A stretch of 64,000 bases of DNA from Hordeum vulgare subsp. vulgare (GCF_904849725.1 NC_058519.1:180471703-180535702); one strand, 5' to 3'. Shown: positions 10,606 to 22,731, counted from the first letter of the stretch. Program-made: numbers and translations. Notes: a model not told the origin generated them from the sequence alone.

Positions 10606-12129
10606 TGATGACCCACAAGTATAGGGGATCTGTCATAGTCCGTTCGATAAGTAAGAGTGTCAAACCCAACGAGGAGCAGAAGGATCTGACAAGTGGTTTT
10701 CAGCAAGGTAATATCTGCAAGCACTGAAATTATCGGTAACAAGTAGTTGTGTGGTGAGATGATATGTAGCAAGCAACAAGTAACAAAAGTAGCAACGGTG
10801 CAAAAAAGTGGCCCAATCCCTTTTGCAGCAAGGGACAAGCCTGGACAAAGTCTTATAGGAGGAAAAACTCTCCCGAGGACACATGAGAATTTCTGTCATG
10901 CTAGTTTTCATCATGTTCATATGATTCGCGTTCGTTACTTTGATAGTTTGATATGTGGGTGGACCGGCGCTTGGGTACTTCCCTTACTTGGACAAGTATC
11001 CCACTTATGATTAACCCCTCTCGCAAGCATCCGCAACTACGAAAGAAGAATTAAGACAAAGTCTAACCATAGCATTAAACTAGTGGATCCAAATCAGCCC
11101 CTTACGAAGCAACACATAAACTACGGTTTAAGCTTTTGTCACTCTAGCAACCCATCATCTACTTACTACTTCCCAATGCCTTCCTCAAGGCCCAAATAAT
11201 GGTGAAGTGTTATGTAGGCGACATTCACATAACACCACTAGAGGAAAAACAACATACAACACATCAAAATATCGAACGAATACCAAATTCACATGACTAC
11301 TATTAGCATGACGTATCCCATGTCCTCAGGAACAAAAGTAACTACTCACAAAGCATAATCATATTCATGACCAGAGAGGTAATGAGTAGCATCAAGGATC
11401 TGAACATAAACTCTTCCAGCAAGTAATCCAACTAGCATCAACTACAAAGAGTAATTAACACTACTAGCAACCTTACAAGTACCAATTAGAGTCGAGAGAT
11501 GGGGATTGGTTACAAGTGATGAACTAGGGTTTGGAGACGAGATGGTGCTGATGAAGATGTTGATGGTGATGAGTCCCCTCCGATGAGAGGAGTGTTGGTG
11601 ATGACGATGGTGACGATTTCCCCCTCCGGGAGGGAAGTTTTCCTGGTAGGATCGTCGTGCCGGAGCTCTAGATTGGTTCTGCTCAAGTTCCGCCTCGTGG
11701 CGGCAGCGAATCCTCCGAAAAGCCTCCTCCTGATTTTTTTCGGAATGAAATCCTTCATATAGAAGAAGAGGGGGGCCAGTGGGCCAGCAGGGAGCCCACA
11801 AGCCCCCTAGGCGCGGCCAGGGGGGTGGCCGCGCCTACCAGGCTTGTGGCCCCCTGGTTGAGCTCCTGTGGAACTTCTTCGGCCCAGTATTTTTTATATA
11901 TTCCCAAAAAAATCCTCGTTGATTTTCACGGCTTTTGGAGTTGCGCAGAATAGGCATCTCAAACTTGCTCCTTTTTCAGGCCAGAATTCCAGCTGCCGGC
12001 ATTCTCCCTCTTCATGTAAACCTTGCAAAATAAGAGAGAAAAGGCATAATTATTGTACCGTGAAGTGAAATAACAGCCCAAAAAGCAATAAATATCAACA
12101 TGAAAGCATGATGCAAAATGGAGGTATCA
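10606..12129 (-). repeat. 3' LTR of C
   Basis: 1524 bp from TGATGACCCAC to GAGGTATCA on the plus strand. Similar throughout to the other LTR of C (about 1526 bp without the CACTA) and to the A LTR. Confidence 0.92.
11794..11850. repeat. GC-rich hairpin in 3' LTR of C
   Basis: Outer arms CCACAAGCC and GGCTTGTGG; inner arms GGCGCGGCCA and TGGCCGCGCC are a perfect 10-bp pair. Confidence 0.78.
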
Positions 12130-12130
12130 A

Positions 12131-12143
12131 CTCCCCCAAGCTT
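12131..12143 (-). other. Polypurine tract of C
   Basis: CTCCCCCAAGCTT, which is AAGCTTGGGGGAG in sense, one base from the 3' LTR. Confidence 0.85.
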
Positions 12144-13536
12144 AGACCTCGCTGTCCTCAAGCAAAAGCCGAGCTCAATAAATATGACCACATGTTTAGG
12201 GAGAGTGGTGTCGTTAAAACAAGATACAAACGTACATGCATCATGATCATGATCAGAACAGCAATACCAACATATAATCTCGCATGCTAAAGTGACAATT
12301 CCTTCACAAAGTAAAGTATGGATCAAGAACCTTACCGAGAATTAGCAACCGATAGCCTTTAGTCATTGAAGCAATTGCAATTTATCACAACATCAGAAAG
12401 AGTCAAATAAGAGCTTGTAAAGCAAATCCACATACTCAATCATATTTTTGTACTCTACAATTGCTACTACTCACGTGGTACTCATGAGATCAAAGTTTCA
12501 GCTGGACACAAAGAAAGATAGGGGCTTATAGTTTCGCCTCCCAACTGCTTACCTCAAGGGTAATGTCAACAATAATAATTCATGAATGCTTACCTCCAAG
12601 TAGACTTATGAATATAGATCTTTCCCTAGCATATGAAGTTAGCCAAGATAAAGGTGAAACAAGGAATTGGTGAAGATCACCATGACTATTTCACGGGCAA
12701 AAAGTAACGGTACAAGATAGGCCCTTCGCAGAGGGAAGCAGAGGTTGTCATGCGCTTTTGAAGTTCGGATGGGTGTCCTCTTAGTGCGGAGGAATGTCAC
12801 TTTATATTGCCTCATGTGATAAAGAACTTTATTATGCAGTCTGTCGCTTTTATCTATTCCTCATCACAGGTTCGTACAAAGCTTATTTTCCACACACTAA
12901 TAGATCATACATATTAAGGAGCAATTTTTATTGCTTGCACCGATGACAACTTACTTGAGGGATCTTATTCAATCCATAGGTAGGTATGGTGGACTCTCAT
13001 GGCAAAACTGGGATGAAGGTTTATGGATGCACAAGTAGTATCTCTACTTCATGCGGGAGTTTTGGCTAATATGAGGTGGAAGCAATCGTCACATGCTAAG
13101 GGATCTCTAATCATATAACATTGTTCGGAACCAAGCAAACACAATTCATTATGTTGTCTTCCTTATCCAACATCTACTTCTAAGCATGCAATAGTTTAGT
13201 GAGTGTTCACAATCATAGATGGTGTCAAAGATGATGTATTTATATGTGAACCTCTCCTTCTTTATCACTTCCTATTAATTGCAACAATGACCAAGGTCTA
13301 CGTTTGTCTACCCTCAACAAGTTTCCATCAACGTTCTTTTTTATATGTGAAGCCATCACTTCACATAAGATCATTACACGATCTTTCATGCTTTTGTTAT
13401 TTTCTCACTCTTTTGATCATGGCAAGAGGCAAAGCCCTCAACTAAGACACTCTTTATTATATGGCTCACGAGCTTGAATACATTGGGGGTGACACAAAGC
13501 AAAACTCAAGACTAAAACACTAAGACTTTTAATCTA
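12144..13536 (-). other. Noncoding tract between two PPT copies in C
   Basis: Counterpart of 6618-8018 in A, in reverse orientation. No convincing ORF. The island CCTTCGCAGAGGGAAGCA (near 12724) is the reverse complement of the conserved island in A and B. Confidence 0.6.
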
Positions 13537-14073
13537 CTAGAGAAAAAGAAAACTGAAAAGGAACAAACTAAAACAAAGGTAAAGGCAAAAGATGTGATGG
13601 TGATACGATACTAGGGAAACTCCCCCAAGCTTGGCATAAGCCAAGGGGATTGCCCATACCCATGCTCCGTTGTCTTCCTTTGGAGGTGATGGCGGTGGAG
13701 TTGTTGCAATCTTTGATTCCAAGAGGGCCATTAATCTTAGATTTATACCTTGGAGATCTGTGATATGTTTCTCCAGCAAAACAACTTGATGAGTGAGATA
13801 AGTATTGCGGGCACGAGTTGTTTCACAAAACCTCAAGAGTTCAATCAAGGATGGAGACAGTAGGTGGAGGTAGGGTTGGAGGAAATCGACTTCTTCAACT
13901 TCTTCCTTGTTGAGCACAGATTGCACTTCGTCCCAAGCCTGATTCTGCTCCTTAGTTTTGCCCTTGGTTTCTTTAGGTAGCCTTTCCTTGGCCTCCATTC
14001 TTTTTAGATCAGTATTTACTTCTCCATAGACTCGAGGGAGATTGTTCTCCCCCAGAGATTCCTGGGACGACAT
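13537..14073 (-). CDS. Extra ORF in env position of C, with read-through tail
   Basis: Open frame of 178 codons from ATG at 14073. It starts MSSQES and reaches TTPPPSPPKEDN at about residue 136, where the A homologue stops. Here the stop is replaced by GGA, and the frame continues for about 43 residues, ending in a hydrophobic run (CLYLCFSLFLFSFLFL). The central part (residues about 83-125) is heptad-rich and likely coiled coil; residues 30-45 are Lys/Glu-rich. No enzyme motif is seen. The tail reads through the PPT-like copy at 13620-13632. Either the tail is accidental or it gives a membrane-inserting end; the sequence alone cannot decide. A TATA-like box and an acceptor-like site precede it, as in A. 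Confidence 0.58.
   Translation of the reverse strand: MSSQESLGENNLPRVYGEVNTDLKRMEAKERLPKETKGKTKEQNQAWDEVQSVLNKEEVEEVDFLQPYLHLLSPSLIELLRFCETTRARNTYLTHQVVLLEKHITDLQGINLRLMALLESKIATTPPPSPPKEDNGAWVWAIPLAYAKLGGVSLVSYHHHIFCLYLCFSLFLFSFLFL
13620..13632 (-). other. Internal PPT-like copy in C
   Basis: CTCCCCCAAGCTT, identical to the true PPT at 12131-12143, about 1.5 kb upstream of it in sense. Confidence 0.7.
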
Positions 14074-14085
14074 CTTGCTCTAAAT

Positions 14086-14370
14086 CTGCGGCAGAAAACT
14101 GGCTCGAAATGAAGACAGAGGAAATATGCATGATACGAGGGTCAGACCTTATGGGAGAATATATAATGATTTTTTCCAGACCAGAAGGAGTACTCCGCAC
14201 GAAAACGGAGTCCGGGAGGCACACGAGGTGGCCACAAGCCCCCCAGGCGCGGTAGGGGGTGGGCCCGCACCTGGCAGGCTTGTCGCCTCCTCGCGCGCTT
14301 TCCGGACTACTTCTAATTTTTCTATTTTTTCAAAAATTCAAAAACAGAGAAAAATTCCTACTGGAAAAGT
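14086..14370 (-). promoter_or_regulatory. U3-like internal module, TATA and acceptor-like site before the extra ORF of C
   Basis: In sense: an AT-rich stretch after pol, a hairpin with CCACAAGCC and GGCTTGT arms (14231-14287 on the plus strand), GGAAAAAATCA, a TATATAT box (14159-14166), then GTTTTCTGCCGCAG ending at 14086, 12 bases before the ATG at 14073. The order and spacing match A at 5860-6157. Promoter or splice function is inferred. Confidence 0.55.
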
Positions 14371-14402
14371 TTTGGAGTCTGTTTTCTTACCAAATCACAT
14401 AC

Positions 14403-14931
14403 CTATTCCTTTTCGGAGTCTGAAACAGGCTGATAAACATCCCTTAGGTATTCTTTCGGAGTTATGGTATTGATGATATTGCTTTCAACATTTATGGGAG
14501 TACCTGAGATATAATGCTTGATTCTCTGCCCATTTACCACTCTCGGACAATTACCTTCCGTTTTGTTGATCTTGATAGCACCGGAACGATATACTTCCTC
14601 AACAATATAGGGACCTTCCCATTTAGAGAGAAGCTTGCGTGCAAAAAATCTTAAACGAGAATTATATAGCAAGACATAATCACCTACATTGAACTCACGC
14701 TTTTCTATCCTCTTATCATGCCACCTCTTAACCTTTTCTTTGAACAACTTTGGCATTCTCATATGCCCGAGTTCTCCATTCATGAAGCGAGCTCATGTCA
14801 AATAACCTCTTCTCACCAGCAAGTTTGAAATCAAAGTTGACCTCTTTGATCGCCCAATAAGCTTTATGCTGTAGCTCAAGAGGTAAATGACATGCTTTAC
14901 CGTACACCATTTTGTACGGAGACATGCCCAT
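14403..14931 (-). pseudogene. C pol: integrase C-terminal part
   Basis: Two overlapping frames (14728-14931 and 14403-14783) carry the integrase C-terminal region, including YKMVYGKACHLPLE and the FNVGDYVLLYNSRLRFFA stretch, ending in acidic sequence near 14403. The change of frame near 14750 is a single indel. Together with the core at 14986-15387 it completes integrase up to the U3-like module. No chromodomain is visible, consistent with an Athila-like, non-chromovirus lineage. Confidence 0.85.
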
Positions 14932-14985
14932 GGGATTCTTATAGGCAGTTCTATAAGCCCAAAGTGCATCATCGAGCTTCTTAGA

Positions 14986-15387
14986 CTATTTCTTTCTAGA
15001 CTTGTTGACAGTCTTTTGAAGAATTAGTTTAATCTCTCTATTGCTTAGCTCTACTTGACCACTGGACAGAGGGTGATAGGGAGACACAATTCTATGGTTG
15101 ACATCGTACTTAGCAAGCGTTTTATGGAAAGCACCATGAATGAAATGTGAACCACCATCGGCCATTAGATATCTAGGGACTCCGAATCTAGGGAAAATAA
15201 CTTCTTTAAGCATCCTAATAGATGTGTTGTGATCAACACTACTAGTGGGGATAGCTTCTACCCACTTAGTGACGTAATCAACAGCAACTAAGATGTGAGT
15301 ATACCTGTTGGATTTTGGAAAATGTCCCATATAATCAAAGCCCCAAACATCAAATGGTTCAATGACAAGTGAATAGTTCATAGGCAT
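14986..15387 (-). pseudogene. C pol: integrase catalytic core
   Basis: 133-codon open segment of the Gypsy integrase, which would join element cDNA to host DNA. The DD35E triad is visible: Asp18 (GFDYMG), Asp77 (ADGGSHF) and Glu113 (QVELSN), with 35 residues between Asp77 and Glu113. The frame stops directly after NKSRKK, before the next segment at 14931. The same segment in A has lost the Glu by frameshift. The catalytic residues are present, but the polyprotein is broken on both sides. Confidence 0.9.
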
Positions 15388-15915
15388 TTGCTGACGTTTA
15401 CCGGTATTAACTATTCATTGACATTCGTCACAAGACAAGACAAACTTACGGGCATCCTTGAAGAGAGTGGGCCAATAGAAACCTGATTGCAATACCTTGT
15501 GTGCAGTTCTATCTCCCGCATGGTGTCCTCCATAGGCCTCGGAGTGACACTTCTGTAGGATCTGTCCCTGTTCATGTTCATGTACACAACGTCTAATAAC
15601 ACCATCTACTTATTCCTTATAAAGGTGAGGATCATCCCAAAAGTAATGTCTCAAGTCAATGAAGAATTTCTTCTTTTGCTGGTACGTGAAACTAGGTGGT
15701 ATATATTTGGCAACGATATAGTTTGCATATTCAGCATACCACGGTGCACTACGTGAAGTATTGATGACATTCAATTTCTCATCGGGAAATCTAGCATCAA
15801 TAGGTTGTGGGTCATCAAGAACGTTCTCTAACCTAGACAAGTTATCTGCTACGGGTTTATCAGCACCCTTCATGTCGACAACGTGCAAATCAAATTCTTG
15901 TAGAAAGAAACCCAT
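15388..15915 (-). pseudogene. C pol: RNase H end and integrase zinc-finger region, frameshifted
   Basis: The open segment 15610-15915 continues RNase H ([15 protein letters not shown]) into the integrase N-terminus, then stops at an in-frame TAG near 15610. The HHCC zinc-binding region is readable in another frame between 15400 and 15600; the 64-residue ORF there is only a shadow frame. It overlaps the end of 15870-16553, marking another frameshift. Confidence 0.8.
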
Positions 15916-16553
15916 TTGATAAGTCTACGTTTAGCGTATTTCTTCTCCATGAGGTACTTAATAGCAGCATGATCAGTGTGAATAGTGACTTTGGAATCAA
16001 CTATGTAAGACCTGAACTTTTCACATGAAAACAGGACTGCTAAAAACTCCTTTTCCGTAGTAGCATAGTTTCTTTGGGCACTGTCTAGAATTTTACTAGC
16101 ATAGTGAATAACATTCAACTTCTTATCAACTCTTTGCCCTAGGATAGAACCAACAGCATAATCACTAGCATCACACATGATTTCAAAAGGTAAGTTCCAA
16201 TCAGGTGGTTGAACAATAGGTGCAGTTATCAAAGCCTTCTTAAGTATTTCGAAGGCTTCCTCACAATCATCGTCAAAAACAAAAGGAATATCCTTTTGCA
16301 AGAGATTGGTAAGAGGCCTAGAAATCTTAGAGAAGTCTTTAATAAACCTCCTATAGAAACCAACATGACCAAGGAAACTTCTTATACCTTTGATATCTAT
16401 GTGGTATGGCATTTTCTCGATCGCATCAACCTTAGCCTTATCAATATCAATACCTCTTTTAGAAATTTTATGTCCCAAGATGATGCCTTCATTAACCATA
16501 AAGTGGCACTTCTCCCAATTCAAGACAAGATTGGTGTCTTTACATCTCTGCAA
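15870..16553 (-). pseudogene. C pol: RT C-terminal part and RNase H
   Basis: 227 codons. Residues 59-77 ([19 protein letters not shown]) are the conserved segment after the RT palm. RNase H catalytic residues are visible: Asp128 ([10 protein letters not shown]), Glu167 (TTEKEFLAV) and Asp194 ([11 protein letters not shown]). It is separated from the RT segment by a single in-frame TAA at 16557-16559. A frameshift at its end leads into 15915. Confidence 0.9.
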
Positions 16554-16556
16554 GAC

Positions 16557-17801
16557 TTAATCAAGGTTGCTGAGGCAATCATCAAAGGAAGACCCATAAA
16601 CGGAGAAGTCATCCATGAAAACCTCAACAATATTTTCACAAAAGTCAGAGAATATAGCCATCATACATCTTTGAAAGGTGGAAGGTGCATTACATAAGCC
16701 AAAAGGCATACGTCTATAAACAAAGGTACCGAAAGGGCAGGTGAAAGTGGTTTTCTCCTGATCAGATTGTGCAACTGGTATTTGGGAGAAACCAGAATAA
16801 CCGTCTAGAAAGCAGAGGTGTGTGTGTTTAAACAGTCTTTCTAGCATTTGGTCGATAAAAGGCAAAGGGTAATGATCTTTCCTAGTGGCTTTATTCAATT
16901 TCCTAAAATCGATCACCATCCTATAGCGAGTAATAATCCTCTGTGGGATCAATTCATCCTTATCATTAGGGACAACGGTAATGCCTCCCTTCTTAGGGAG
17001 AGAATGCACCGGACTCACCCAATCACTATGAGCAACATGATAGATAATACCTGCTTCTAGGAGCTTTAGTATTTCTTTTCTCACTACTTCTTTTATCTTA
17101 GGATTTAATCTCCTTTGATGATCAGCAATTGATTTGGAATCAGGATCAGTTTTAATCTTGTGCTGGCATAGAGTGGGACTAATGCCCTTAAGATCATCAA
17201 GAGTATATCCAATAGAAGCATGGTGCTTTCTCAGAGTTTTTAGTAACTTCTTTTCTTCATGCTCTGAGAGGCTAGCACTAATAATAACATGATATATCTC
17301 TTTTTCATCAAGATAAGCATACTTAAGAGTATCAGGCAACTGTTTAAGCTCAAACACAGGATCACCCTTTGGTGGGGGTGGATCCCCAAGCAGTTCAACA
17401 TGCAAATTATTCTTAAGGATAGGATATTGTTCTAAGAGAGCCCTATCTATCTCATCCCTTTCATCCATATGCATATCATTTTCATGCTCAAGCAAGTAAT
17501 GCTCTAAGGGACCAGTAGGAGGCACGGCAATAGAAGCCAAGGCAATAGTTTCATCCTTACTGGGCAACTCTTTTTCATGAGGTTGTCTACCAAACTTGGA
17601 GAAATTGAACTCATGTGACACACCTTCAAAGCCAGCAGTGACAGTTTGCTTCTCACAGTCAATATGAGCATTGACCGTATTGAGAAAAGGTCTACCAAAT
17701 ATGATGGGAGAAAAGTTATCTTGTGTGGTAGCAAGAACGAGGAAATCACGAGGATACTTCGTTTTACCACACAAGACTTCAACATCCCTAACAATTTCCA
17801 C
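16557..17801 (-). pseudogene. C pol: protease end and reverse transcriptase
   Basis: 414-codon open segment. Residues 34-42 (IFGRPFLNT) are the C-terminal protease motif. RT begins about residue 220; YRMVIDFRKLN at 293, catalytic Asp333 in FLDGYSGF and Asp397-Asp398 in FMDDFSVYG are intact, with MPFGLCNAP between. It ends LSNLD followed by TAA, after which the frame resumes as 15870-16553, so a point nonsense mutation separates them. The Ty3/Gypsy assignment is firm. Confidence 0.92.
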
Positions 17802-18612
17802 AGGGCAGATATTATCTCTATTGGCAAGCTAAATAGTGACATCAATAGGCTCTATCTCAACAGGTGCAATCTCGTCTTTGATTTCATCGTATAAGGATTG
17901 AGGTATTGCACTAACAGTAGCACCCACGTCACATAAACCATGATAACAATGATATCCTTTCTTAACAGAAATAACAGGCGTGCCAACAACATGCCTATGT
18001 TTATCTCTAGCGTGAGGTTTAGCAATTCTAGCAGCATCTTCACAGAAGTGAATATTATGTCCCTAAACATCATCGGACAGGAGATCTTTGATAATAGCAA
18101 TACTAGGTTCAACTCTAATTTTCTCAGGGGGTGTAGGTGTTCTAATTTAGCCTCTACATATCACAGTTGAAGCTTTAGAATGATCCTTTACCCTAACAGG
18201 GAAAGGTGGTTTCTCAATGTAAGCACTGGGAACAATAGGATCATTATAGGCAATGACTTTCTCTTCAACCGGATTGGGTTTAACTACATTGACATCTAAA
18301 GGAGGATGATATTTAAACCACTTCTCTTTGGGGAGATCAATATGAGCAGCAAATGATTCACACAATGAACCTACTATCTCAGTGTCAAGTCCATACTTAG
18401 CGCTAAAATCACAAAAAGTATTTGTTTCAACAAAGGATTTAACGCAATCAAACTTGAAATTCATACTTGACACCTTACCTTCATCAAGCTCCCAATCTTC
18501 AGAGTTGCGTTTAGTTCTCTCCAATAAATTCCATTTGAAGTCAATATCTCTCTTCATAAAAGAACCGGTACAAGAAGTGTCAAGCATGGTGCGATCATCA
18601 CGAGAAAGTTGA
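17802..18612 (-). pseudogene. C gag C-terminal part and protease start, broken
   Basis: The open segment 18147-18587 (146 codons) continues the Gag-Pol precursor with MLDTSCTGSFM and a Pro-rich end, stopping near 18147. From 18146 to 17802 the protease region can be followed only in mixed frames with stops, so no intact DLGA/DSGA active site could be read. The 18-bp sequence at 18578-18595 is repeated exactly at 18691-18708. Confidence 0.7.
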
Positions 18613-18648
18613 GCATAGAAGTTCTGAATGATAATTTCTCTCTAGAGC

Positions 18649-19155
18649 TCATGGTTGGGGCATGAATATAACATTGATTTTAGCCTTCACTGTCAAGCAT
18701 GGTGCGATGCTTTCTCTATCACGAGGCCAAAAATTATAAATATAATTCCGATCACGATGTACTAGATGCATAGGATAAAACTTTTGATGAAATTCCAATT
18801 TCAACCGATTGTAGTTCCATGATTCAGTATCATCACATAGCCTATACCATGTCAATGTCTTATCCCTCAAAGACAAGGGAAATACCTTCTTATTGACCTC
18901 ATCCTCGGGCAAACCTGCAAGCTTAAATAAACCACAAACTTCATCTACATAAATTAGATGCAAGTCTGGATGTGATGTTCCATCTCCTGTAAAAGGATTA
19001 GCGAGCAGTTTCTCAAGCATACCCGAAGGAAATTTAAAGAAAATATTTTCAGTAGGTGCAGCAGGTTGAGGAGAAAATCTTTGTGCTTCCGTTAGAGGTG
19101 AAGATACCCCGAACAAGCCCCTCAAAGGATTAGTTTCCATAGTGACAAGTGACAA
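18649..19155 (-). pseudogene. C gag N-terminal part
   Basis: 168-codon open segment with the Athila-type Gag capsid-like region: NPFTGDGTSHPDLHL (about residues 52-66), then helical sequence with LSLRDKTLTWY and FHQKFYP. Gag would form the particle that packages element RNA. The last 20 residues are out of frame after residue about 145, caused by a short replacement near 18691-18708. The primer site lies upstream at 19218-19235. No zinc knuckle is visible. Confidence 0.82.
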
Positions 19156-19217
19156 TAAATTTCAGCACACTATATGAATGTTTCCTTACCAAGTTCCACT
19201 TACCAAAGGCGCTTCAC

Positions 19218-19235
19218 TCCCCGGCAACGGTGCGA
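19218..19235 (-). other. Primer binding site of C (tRNA-Asp type)
   Basis: In sense TCGCACCGTTGCCGGGGA, two mismatches to the complement of plant tRNA-Asp 3' end, 11 bases inside the 5' LTR. Confidence 0.75.
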
Positions 19236-20782
19236 GAAAAGAGTCTTGATGACCCACAAGTATAGGGGATCTATCGTAGTCCTTTCGATATGTAAGAGTG
19301 TCGAACCCAACGAGAAGCAGAAGGATCTGACAAGTGGTTTTCAGCAAGGTAATATCTGCAAGCACTGAAATTATCGGTAACAAGTAGTTGTGTGGTGAGA
19401 TGATTCGTAGCAAGCAAGAAGTAACAAAAGTAGCAATGGTGCAGTAAAGTGGCCCAATCCCTTTTGTAGCAAGGGACAAGCCTGTACAAAGTCTTATAGG
19501 AGGAAAAACGCTCTCGAGGACACACGAGAATTTCTGTCATGCTAGTTTTCATCATGTTCATATGATTCGCGTTCGTTACTTTGATAGTTTGATATGTGGG
19601 TGGTCCGGCGCTTGGTTACTGCCCTTACTGGGACAAGCATCCCACTTATGATTAACCCCTCTCGCAAGCATCCGCAACTACGAAAGAAGAATTAAGACAA
19701 AGTCTAACCGTAGCATTAAACTAGTGGATCCAAATCAGCCCCTTACGAAGCAACGCATAAACTAGGGTTTAAGCTTCTGTCACTCTAGCAACCCATCATC
19801 TACTTACTACTTCCCAATGTCGTCCTCTAGGCCCAAATAATGGTGAAGTGTTATGTAGTCGACGTTCACATAACACCACTAGAGGAAAAACAACAGACAA
19901 CACACACTACAAGAAAAGTGTTAATCCGTGATGGATATCTGCTGACGTTCTGGTAAACCGTCATGGAAACCGTCACTGAATACCCAAATGCTAATGGGCC
20001 TCAGAAATCTAGACGCTTTATGACAGACGTCGAGGGACTGTCACGAAAACTGTCACCGATCAATCAACTCGGCTTAATAGGGCCTAGCTCTTTTTTTTTC
20101 TTTATGCACCATTTAGTCCGTCATGGATGACTCTTGCTGATGTGTCCTACATGTATTTTGGTTTGATCCCCTGTGAGTCGGATGTGATCAACATTACACA
20201 TGCATAAAAAATGACCAAAACTGAGAGAGCGCGCGAAGAAATTTTTTAAGTCTCTAGCGCGGGGCGTCAATTTTTTTAGTCAACCCGTTTAACTACAGAG
20301 TCCACACAAGCCCTAACCTCAAATATCCTTATCCCATCTTCTCCCGTCCCCAACTACCAGCCGCCGCCGCTCCACCTGTCCTCCCTGCCCCTCTCCATGT
20401 CGTCGCCGGTGGTGCCAGCCCCGATCCACCCCGCGCTAGAGCCCTCCCCGTCTTCCCCTGGTCGCGCCCTGCCTATTCAGACCGCACCCTTGAGCCCTAC
20501 CACTGAGATGAGGCGACAGTGGCGGCGACAGGACTGAGTGCGGGATTAGCAACTCACCGAGGTCGCTGGCTGTGGGACAGAGTGCACGATTCAGAAGTCC
20601 CCGAGGTCGGCGGCTACGGGAGGGACCGGATTTGGAAGTCCTCGAGGTCGGCGGCGGGGGAAACAGAACCATCTCCATCCGACGTTGAGCGAAGCTGAGT
20701 TACAAATGGTGGCTACATCGCCATGGATCTAGAGTGCATGTACGACCCTTATGGCTGGGTCCAATGGTCTGTCAGCCCCTGT

Positions 20783-20869
20783 CGGAACCCAGCCCTCTCG
20801 TGCAAGTGTAAAATAACCTCTCTGGTTTGCGTCGTCCTCCGCCGGAACCCAGCCCTCTCCTGCAAGTGT
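20783..20869. repeat. Direct repeat inside CACTA
   Basis: A 27-bp sequence beginning CGGAACCCAGCCCTCTC is present at 20783-20809 and again at 20843-20869 with one difference. Confidence 0.8.
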
Positions 20870-22000
20870 TCAACCGGAGATATTTACGCTGCTGGTACGT
20901 AGGATCTTCATGGCTGGCTTTTGTTCTATTTATTATTATTATTATGCAGCCTGCTACTTGCTTCATGCTCCACAGATAGAATGAACATATCCTGCTGCTT
21001 GCTTGCTTCACTGATGGTTGCTTGTTAAATAGAATAACAAGAAGAAAACCTTGATCTATTTGGAAAAAAACATTCAATTTTGGACTGTTGATTTAGACAT
21101 GACAACCTGTTTAACTATTGTGCATTATCTTAACGATGACAACCTGTTTAGGCTGTTAGTTTACTATGTTGATTCAGGTCCTGATTTGTACTAGTTGTTG
21201 ATTGTGATTAACTTCCTATTTACCCTGCTTATGCACGCCATCATTATTTTGTTCCCTTGATGATTGTTCTTGTATTTTGAAGGGATGATCCAAACTAGAC
21301 AAAAGTACTAGTACTACTGTTGGTGGTTTGAGTTTAATTCCATTGTTGCTATGGCATATATTCTTTCAGCGTGCCATGTATATGATTGGTTCCCTGATGT
21401 GTGCACTTCTTGACACGCACAACTACAAGACAGAGCAACGCCACAGTGATTCTTCTTCCACTCTAACGCCTCCGGTAGGTCTTCCCCATCCGTGGTGCGT
21501 CTCTCCTCAAGGCAATCTGGTTAAGGTAATATTTCACTGAAGGTAATATTTTGTTGTAGTGCAGCTAGTCAAACAAAGTTAAGTGAGAGATATCTTTGAA
21601 AACATCTAATTTAGAGGCTAAATCGGAGGAGAAATAGCCTAGTGAGCTATCGTAGACAATCATATGAGATTTCTGTGTGTTTCATATTCTTCGATTTTGA
21701 GAAATTCAACTGAAACTCAGAACATTAAAGGTGGACATTAGCGAACACATCCTTATTTGGGCTTTTGCTGATAATTTATGGGAACAAAATAATGCTAATC
21801 CGTGTTATTAAAATAATGAAAGAAGTAAAGCTGGTTTATATGATTTTTATCTTACTGTAATCACTGAAGAATTCAGCAACCACCATTCATTCAAAAGTTC
21901 TGCAACCATCGGTTCATCTTTAATATGAGTGGCTTCTTATATATAGAGTAATATGTATAATTGGTGGCACTGCTACAGACAAAAGTATAGACATATATGA

Positions 22001-22078
22001 AAAACACAGAGGAGCTTTATAATACTAAAACAAACAGGAGCTTTATAATACCAAAACACAGAGGAGCTTTATAATACC
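22001..22078. repeat. Three-copy 26-bp tandem repeat inside CACTA
   Basis: Three adjacent copies of a 26-bp unit containing AGGAGCTTTATAATAC, at 22001-22026, 22027-22052 and 22053-22078, with few differences. Confidence 0.88.
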
Positions 22079-22731
22079 AAAACAACTTGCTACACCAAAT
22101 GGGTTGTGTGAATGAATACATATATATGCAGAGAAAACTGTAAACACGGCCAGAAGCACACATAGCAGAGATTATCTACACACCAATTTTTTTAAACACA
22201 AATAGGTGACATTAATAAAAAGCAGTTCTCTGTGGGCACACTCGAGCATATACAACAAAATGTGGCAGTAAATATACATAGGTAGAATAGATTGTCCACG
22301 TACTTCAGTATATAAAACAAAATGTCCAACTAAATATACAGGTGTAGGATAAACTTTCCACATGGTAGAATGTTCAGAATTTTCACAAACACAAGTAGAG
22401 AAAAGTCAGAATAATAGGTCTGATGAAGTGTCTGTGACCAACAAAATAATTGTCTCTTCAATGATTCATGTGCCTGTAATCATTGTCCACTATGTCTACT
22501 CTGTTAGCTAAATATAACCTGAAAATTTGGGATGGAAGGAGTATTACATTGCAGTATCTTCCACCCTAGGATAAGCAGTATAGCCTGAAAATTATATGTA
22601 GTGCAGTGAGTGCTGGACGGATGGGATAACGACCTGTCGACCTGTCGTCCTATTTTTTCTTCTCTCTTTTCCTTCTAATAGGATATAGATTTACTTATTT
22701 AGTTTTCTTTCTCTATGCAAATGTACAACAG

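Noticed and set aside
15411..15605. 64-codon ORF (and its counterpart at 4625-4819)
   Set aside because: Shadow frame of the integrase zinc-finger region; the real protein is in another frame.
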